64,000 bases of DNA, taken from Hygrophila difformis (Eukaryota > Streptophyta > Magnoliopsida > Lamiales > Acanthaceae). Numbering within the stretch: position 1 is the stretch's first letter; every line of letters starts with the position of its first letter. This document shows, one piece after another, positions 59,397 through 64,000 of this stretch. The DNA is taken from NCBI GenBank assembly GCA_030278955.1, contig JAOANR010000006.1, positions 50,806,915 to 50,870,914 on the forward strand, given 5' to 3'. The notes below the pieces were generated by a model. It had not been told where the DNA came from. It was given only the letters and a program-made list of their open reading frames with translations, and did not search any database. The position numbers were made by a program, and so were the translations under genes.

Positions 59397-61886
59397 TCCC
59401 CAGTCGCTATCACTGTATCCGAGTAGCTCAAAATTTTCAGCAACAGAATAAAGCAAACCATAATCAATGGTACCTTTGATGTATCTCAATATTCTTTTTG
59501 CTGCCTTCATATGGATGGAGCTTGGCGATTCCATAAAGCGACTCACAATGCCAACTCCATACAAGATATCTGGTCTTGTGCAAGTCAAATATCTCAGACA
59601 ACCAACCAAGCTTCTAAACTCTCCAGGATCAACTTTCTCAGCTTCATCATATTTTGACAACTTCAATCCACACTCCACTGGTGTGTTTACAAAATTGGAA
59701 TTCATCATACCAAAATCTTTTAAGACCTTTTCAGCGTACGCCTTTGAGAAATAAAAGTACCTTCATCACTTTGCTTTACCTCAATACCTAAATAATAGGA
59801 CATGAGGCCTAAGTCTGTCATCTCAAATTCCTCCGTCATTCTTCTTTTAAAATCATCGAACATGCTGGGATCATTTCCTGTAAAAATCAAATCATCCACA
59901 TATAGGCATACTAACAAGATTCCACCATTCTTGCCTTTCTTCACATAAACAGCATGCTCATGTGGGCATCTCTCAAAGTCATTTTCCAAAAAATATGCAT
60001 CAATCCGATTATACCAGTTTCTTGGTGCTTGCTTAAGTCCGTATAGTGCCCTTTTCAGACGTAACACCTTGTCCTCTTTACCTTCAATGATATATCCCAT
60101 CGGCTGCTCTACGTATACTTCTTCCTCCAAATATCCATTCAAAAAAGCCGATTTCACATCCATTTGGAAAATCCTCCAGTTGTGTTGTGCTGCTAAAGAT
60201 ATCACCAACCGAATGGTCTCCAATCGGGCGACTGGAGCAAAAACTTCCTCGTAATCGATTCCAGCTTTTTGAGTAAAACCACGAGCGACAAGTCTTGCTT
60301 TATATTTTTCTACCTCTCCTTTGGCATTCTTTTTTATCTTGAATATCCACTTCAGTCCCACCGGTTGTTTCCCCTCAGGAAGTGATACCATTTCCCAGGT
60401 ATCATTTTTAAGAATAGCCTTCATCTCTTCATCCATTGCCTGTCTCCACTTATCATCCTGGACAGCTTCATCAAATGTAATTATCTCAGAATCAATATGC
60501 AAGCAAAAATGAGCTTGTACCTCCTCCGTTTCCTCATAGAGATCTGCCAATCGTCTAACACGAAGAGCTCCACCAGATGAGCTTGAAGAATTTTGTTTAA
60601 CAAAGTCTTGAGATGGAGATTGGTGTGGTGGTGTTTCTGGAGTTCCAACTTCAGTGGCAATATTCTCATCATCAACTGACAGTGGTAGAAAAGTATAGTT
60701 TCTTCATGAATGCCCCAATCCCATGTGCCCGATTCATCGAATTGCACATCCCTGCTTCCAATCAATTTCTTCTTCTCTGGGTCATATAACTTGTATCCTT
60801 TTGACTTTGGATCATAGCCAATGAATACAAGTTTTCTGCTCTTGTCGTCCAATTTCTTTCTTAATTCATCTGCTACATGGACATAAGCAAGGCTGCCGAA
60901 CACTCGAAGATGCGAAACATTTGGCTTCTTTCCACTCCATGCCTCCTGTGGGGTAATATTTTGCAAGCTTTTCGTTAGACTCCTGTTGCATAAATATACC
61001 ACACACGCCACACATTCTGCCCAAAATTCCTTTGGCATTTGTTTTGATTTCAGCATGCTCCGGACCATGTTCAATATTGTCCGATTCTTCCTCTCCACAA
61101 CCCCGTTTTGTTGCGGTGAATATGGTACTGTCAATCTTCTGTCAATGCCCTGCTCCTCACAGTATTTGTTGAAGGCCTTTGATGTGAATTCTCCTCCTCG
61201 ATCTGTTCTCAACGCCTTGATTTTTAGGCCACTGCTATTTTCAACCAAGGTTTTGAAATTTTTGAAAACATCAAATGCTTCCGACTTTTCCTTTAGAAAA
61301 TACACCCAAGTCTTTCGACTATAATCATCAATAAATAACAAAAAATACTTTTTGTTACCGAAAGATGCTGGAGTGATCCGTCCGCAGATGTCTGCATACA
61401 CCAATTGCAATGGCCAAGTAGCTCGACTTCCAGATTCTTAATAAAACTCCTTCGAAATTGCTTTCTGAAAATACAACCTTCACATAATTGATTCGGATGG
61501 TTTATCAAGGGCAAACCATGTGCCATTTCCTTCATTGACATTATCTTCAATCCATCAAAATTCAGGTGGCCAAATCTTTGATGCCAAAGCCACGATGGAT
61601 CATCAATAGACATGTTCAAGCACTTACCACACTCGGCATGAATGGTAAGTTTGAACATTCTATTATTCGATATCTGCACCTTGGCTACCAGCTTTCCATT
61701 TTCATTTCTCATTACCAAGCCATTTCCTTTCATATGAAATTCATATCCCTTTTCCAGTAATTGCCCCATGCTTAAAATGTGTGTCTTCAAGTCTGGCACG
61801 TAATAAACATGAGAGATAAATTCATGTTCTTGATTCTTCAATCTAGTCAGGATATCATCTTTCCCCATTATGGGCACCTTTGACAA
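59397..61886 (-). pseudogene. Copia pol: integrase, RT, RNase H, broken by frameshifts
   Basis: GAG-pre-integrase motif LWHQRFGHLNFDGLKIM (about 61595). Integrase core DDE region: YADICG and LLFIDDYSRKTWVYF (about 61400-61310), ALRTDRGGEFTS (about 61225), VPYSPQQNGVVERKNRTILN (about 61125). [22 protein letters not shown] (about 60160), [10 protein letters not shown] (about 60035), [12 protein letters not shown] (about 59910). RNase H: LRYLTCTRPDI (about 59595), MKAAKRILRYIKGT (about 59515). Frames change near 61440, 60690, 60540 and 59750. The long surviving blocks suggest only moderate age. Confidence 0.9.
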
Positions 61887-62995
61887 ATTACCAAAGAGAT
61901 TTTCCCTTTCACCGATTTATTAAGATTAGAAAACAAAGATTTGTTACCAGACAAGTGATTACTGGCTCCCCAGTCAAGATACCATGTCTCTTGATTCTTT
62001 TCGGATTCACCATTGCAAGACAGTAGCAGCATTGATTCCTCCTCCTCCTCAATCGCCTCCATCTGATTTGCATTTTCATCTCTATTAGACATAAGTCTAC
62101 AGTCTGCCGCAAAATGTCCAAACTTGTGGCAATTATAACACTGGATGTTGTTTTTCCATCCCCGGCCTCCTTGGGAACGACCTCTTCTTCCTCGTCCGCG
62201 AAAATTTTGTTCCCGAGAATATGTCTCTCCTCTACCACCACGATTTGTTTGCATTCTTCCTCGTTCAGAAAATCAGCCACGACCACGACTCTGTCCTCAT
62301 CCTCTGCCTCTATTCTTTCCGAAGTTTTCTTCATTCTCATTTTGAAGGGTTAGCTTGGATTGCAGCACCTGAACAAGGGGTTCTTCTCTTCTTTTAATTA
62401 TTTCTTCATGGGCCTGTAATGACCCTAAAAGTTGATCAACAGGCATGTCTTTAAGATCCTTTGATTCCTCGATCGCAGCCACAACATAATCAAACTTTGA
62501 GTCCAAAGATCTGAGAATTTTATCATTTACCCGACCATCATCAATGGTTTCGCCCTACCTCTTCAATTGATTCACAACAGAAAGAACTCTGTTGACATAG
62601 TCTCCAATGTTTTCTTAATCTTTCATTTTTAAAGATTCAAATTCACCTCTCAAAGTTTGTAGTCGGACCTTGACAACTTTATCTTTTCCTTGGCAAGAAT
62701 TTTGAAGAATCTCCCAAGCTTCCCTTGCCGTGGTTGCTGAAGAAACCTTTTCAAACATATTGTCCTCTAGACACATGTGAATAAGGGAGAGAGCAAGCTG
62801 ATCTCGTTTCTTTAATTTGTTCAGCGCATCTCTTTGCGCTGCCGTCATGCCTTCGGTGGTTTCCGGCGAGTCGAACCCTTTGTCAACAATATCCCAAACT
62901 TCTTGCGATCCCAACAAGGCTTTCATTCTTATAGACCAGTGTCCATAATTCTCTGGGGTGAGTTTTGGATATTGGAGTGGTAGTGTGTTGGACAT
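61868..62995 (-). pseudogene. Copia gag and protease start, broken
   Basis: ATG at 62995 (MSNTLPLQYPKLTPENYGHW start), thirteen bases past the primer site. Copia gag core with WSIRMKALLGSQEVWDIV and ALSLIHMCLEDNMFEKV. A stop at about 62615 and frame changes near 62560 and 62300 break it. An Arg/Gly-rich stretch and CCHC knuckle CYNCHKFGHFAADC (about 62140) follow. The protease active site reads YLDWGASNH, where the usual D-(S/T)-G has Trp. Confidence 0.85.
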
Positions 62996-63004
62996 CTTGT
63001 GGTG

Positions 63005-63016
63005 GCTCTGATACCA
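63005..63016 (-). other. Copia primer binding site
   Basis: TGGTATCAGAGC on the minus strand, three bases inside the LTR; tRNA-iMet type. Confidence 0.9.
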
Positions 63017-63019
63017 CTT

Positions 63020-63249
63020 TGTTGGAGTGAAAAGAGTGAAAATATTGTGTCCGATCAAATGAGGAGGATAACTTTTCTGCTCAATATTCATTCTAACACT
63101 CCATTACAATTTAAAGACAAATATAAAGAAACTCAACCGAATAGTCAAACATCAAACATGGTTTAAAGACTATTCAAAGCATTATTACACAAGGCAAATT
63201 CCAACACATTATTTAATACAAAATAAAGTTAAGTTTATATTACCAACAC
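63020..63249 (-). repeat. Copia 5' LTR, 230 bp
   Basis: In element orientation it runs TGTTGGTAATATAAAC...CACTCCAACA. The short inverted ends TGTTGG/CCAACA are clear. There is no second LTR in the window, so the borders rest on the TG/CA ends and the adjacent primer site. Confidence 0.8.
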
Positions 63250-63312
63250 TTAGGAGGTCTTTTTCTCGCTATTGACGACGAGCAATGTCAGCTTGGACGA
63301 GCTTAAGATCGT

Positions 63313-63759
63313 CTACATGTTTATGCTGAACAGTCTCTCGACACTAGAAATTTCGTCCATCCCTTCCTTACACTTAGCCGAATAATCGTCAAAGGCTTGT
63401 TGACAAGAGGAAATATTATGATGCTCAGAGGCAAGGTGATCTCTAGAGGCTAACACAGCATGAAGGTCTTGGTCTAGATAAAGGACAGACTGGATCATGG
63501 ACTGAACATGATCTTCAGGTTTCAGAGAGGGAAGCTCATCCGAGAGGCATCAGTCAATATGAGCCAAGAGAAGGAAAACCGATTTCAGACCAACTAACTC
63601 AACCTCGACATACCTGATGATCAAAGCATAGAGATCGTCCAAACATGCACCCAAGTCATTGGGAAAGTCTGCAGCCGGAACAGGAGGAGGTGGAGTGAAG
63701 AAATCATCTAGAGCCTCCATGTTCGGAACAGGAGACGTAGGTACTGATGTATCAACCAA
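63313..63759 (-). pseudogene. Unrecognised helical protein frame with one stop
   Basis: The minus strand from 63759 (MVDTSVPTSPVPNMEALDDF start) runs 149 codons to a stop at about 63313, interrupted once by TGA near 63548. There is a Pro-rich segment (TPPPPVPAADFP), then long predicted helices (LYALIIRYVEVELVGLKSVF; SMIQSVLYLDQDLHAVLASR). The single-frame continuity suggests former coding. I do not recognise the family; a retroelement accessory or gag-like protein is possible. Confidence 0.35.
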
Positions 63760-64000
63760 TGACTTTACTAGGCGACGGGGTTAGTTGAAACCCTCGGGTC
63801 CGCTGAGTCAAGGATACATCGCAAAGGCCTTCCCGACTAACTAAAGAAATGGGTGGGTCTGCAAGATGGTCATCCTGCGTGACGGAAAGATCTGTAGATC
63901 GGATAAAGATGAAAGACGCATCATAGGATCATGCTTGGTTCGATTGCATTTGATGTATTCGGGTCGCGAACCAAGCTATCAGCAGAGTTGTCCATTAGAT
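63760..64000. other. Unassigned right edge
   Basis: No gene or element terminus recognised in the last 240 bp. Confidence 0.4.

Larger units (their letters stand above)
59397..63249 (-). mobile_element. Ty1/copia retrotransposon, 3'-truncated
   Basis: Minus-strand element with 5' LTR (63249-63020), primer site, gag and pol in copia order (protease, integrase, RT, RNase H). The RNase H stops within YSDSDWGG at about 59397, where chromovirus sequence begins; the 3' LTR is missing. Several frameshifts make it inactive. Confidence 0.9.

Overview
The window is nuclear DNA of a flowering plant, most likely a eudicot. It holds nested LTR retrotransposons with tRNA-Met-type primer sites, a two-gene CACTA transposon, a Stowaway MITE with CTCCCTCCGT ends, GT-AG introns and AT-rich spacers. 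The species cannot be named from the sequence. No ordinary host gene is evident outside mobile elements; almost everything is transposon or transposon relic.

Layout. 1-1.6 kb: broken Athila-like gag (minus strand) running off the left edge. 1.6-3.75 kb: non-coding DNA with a cluster of GTGGTAA/TTACCAC heptamers and a ~61-bp tandem repeat. 3,760-11,555: a complete CACTA (En/Spm) element with TIRs, GGT target duplications and two genes whose predicted exons stay open throughout. 12.2-15.1 kb: an unfamiliar array of alternating inverted arms, split by a second, non-autonomous CACTA element (12,916-14,797, duplication AAA) that carries a SINE-like piece and a Stowaway MITE. 15.4-15.9 kb: another TTACCAC cluster. 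17.6-35.4 kb: a decayed Tat/Retand-like element. Its 5' LTR was hit by a 7.2-kb gag-only element (18,234-25,462, duplication GTTTG), and its leader, just after the primer site, by a decayed Tekay-like chromovirus (25,560-32,736). 35.4-59.4 kb: a minus-strand Tekay-like chromovirus whose integrase is split by a 20-kb Athila-like element (36,699-56,695, duplication CCAAC). 59.4-63.25 kb: a 3'-truncated minus-strand Ty1/copia element joined directly to the chromovirus. 63.3-64 kb: unrecognised sequence with a broken reading frame.

The most unusual part is the Athila-like element. Its pol is complete and its two 4.7-kb LTRs are almost identical, so insertion was recent. Between pol and the 3' LTR it carries a predicted two-exon gene for an F-box-like protein (48,523-50,318). 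That gene lies downstream of a diverged LTR-like segment starting near 47,695, which repeats the LTR layout: polypurine-like motif, TG start, a cluster of TTCCGCGACAAA palindromes, then a TATA-like box. The same palindrome clusters lie upstream of TATA-like boxes at two places in each LTR. This looks like a retroelement that acquired or evolved an accessory gene with its own LTR-derived promoter.
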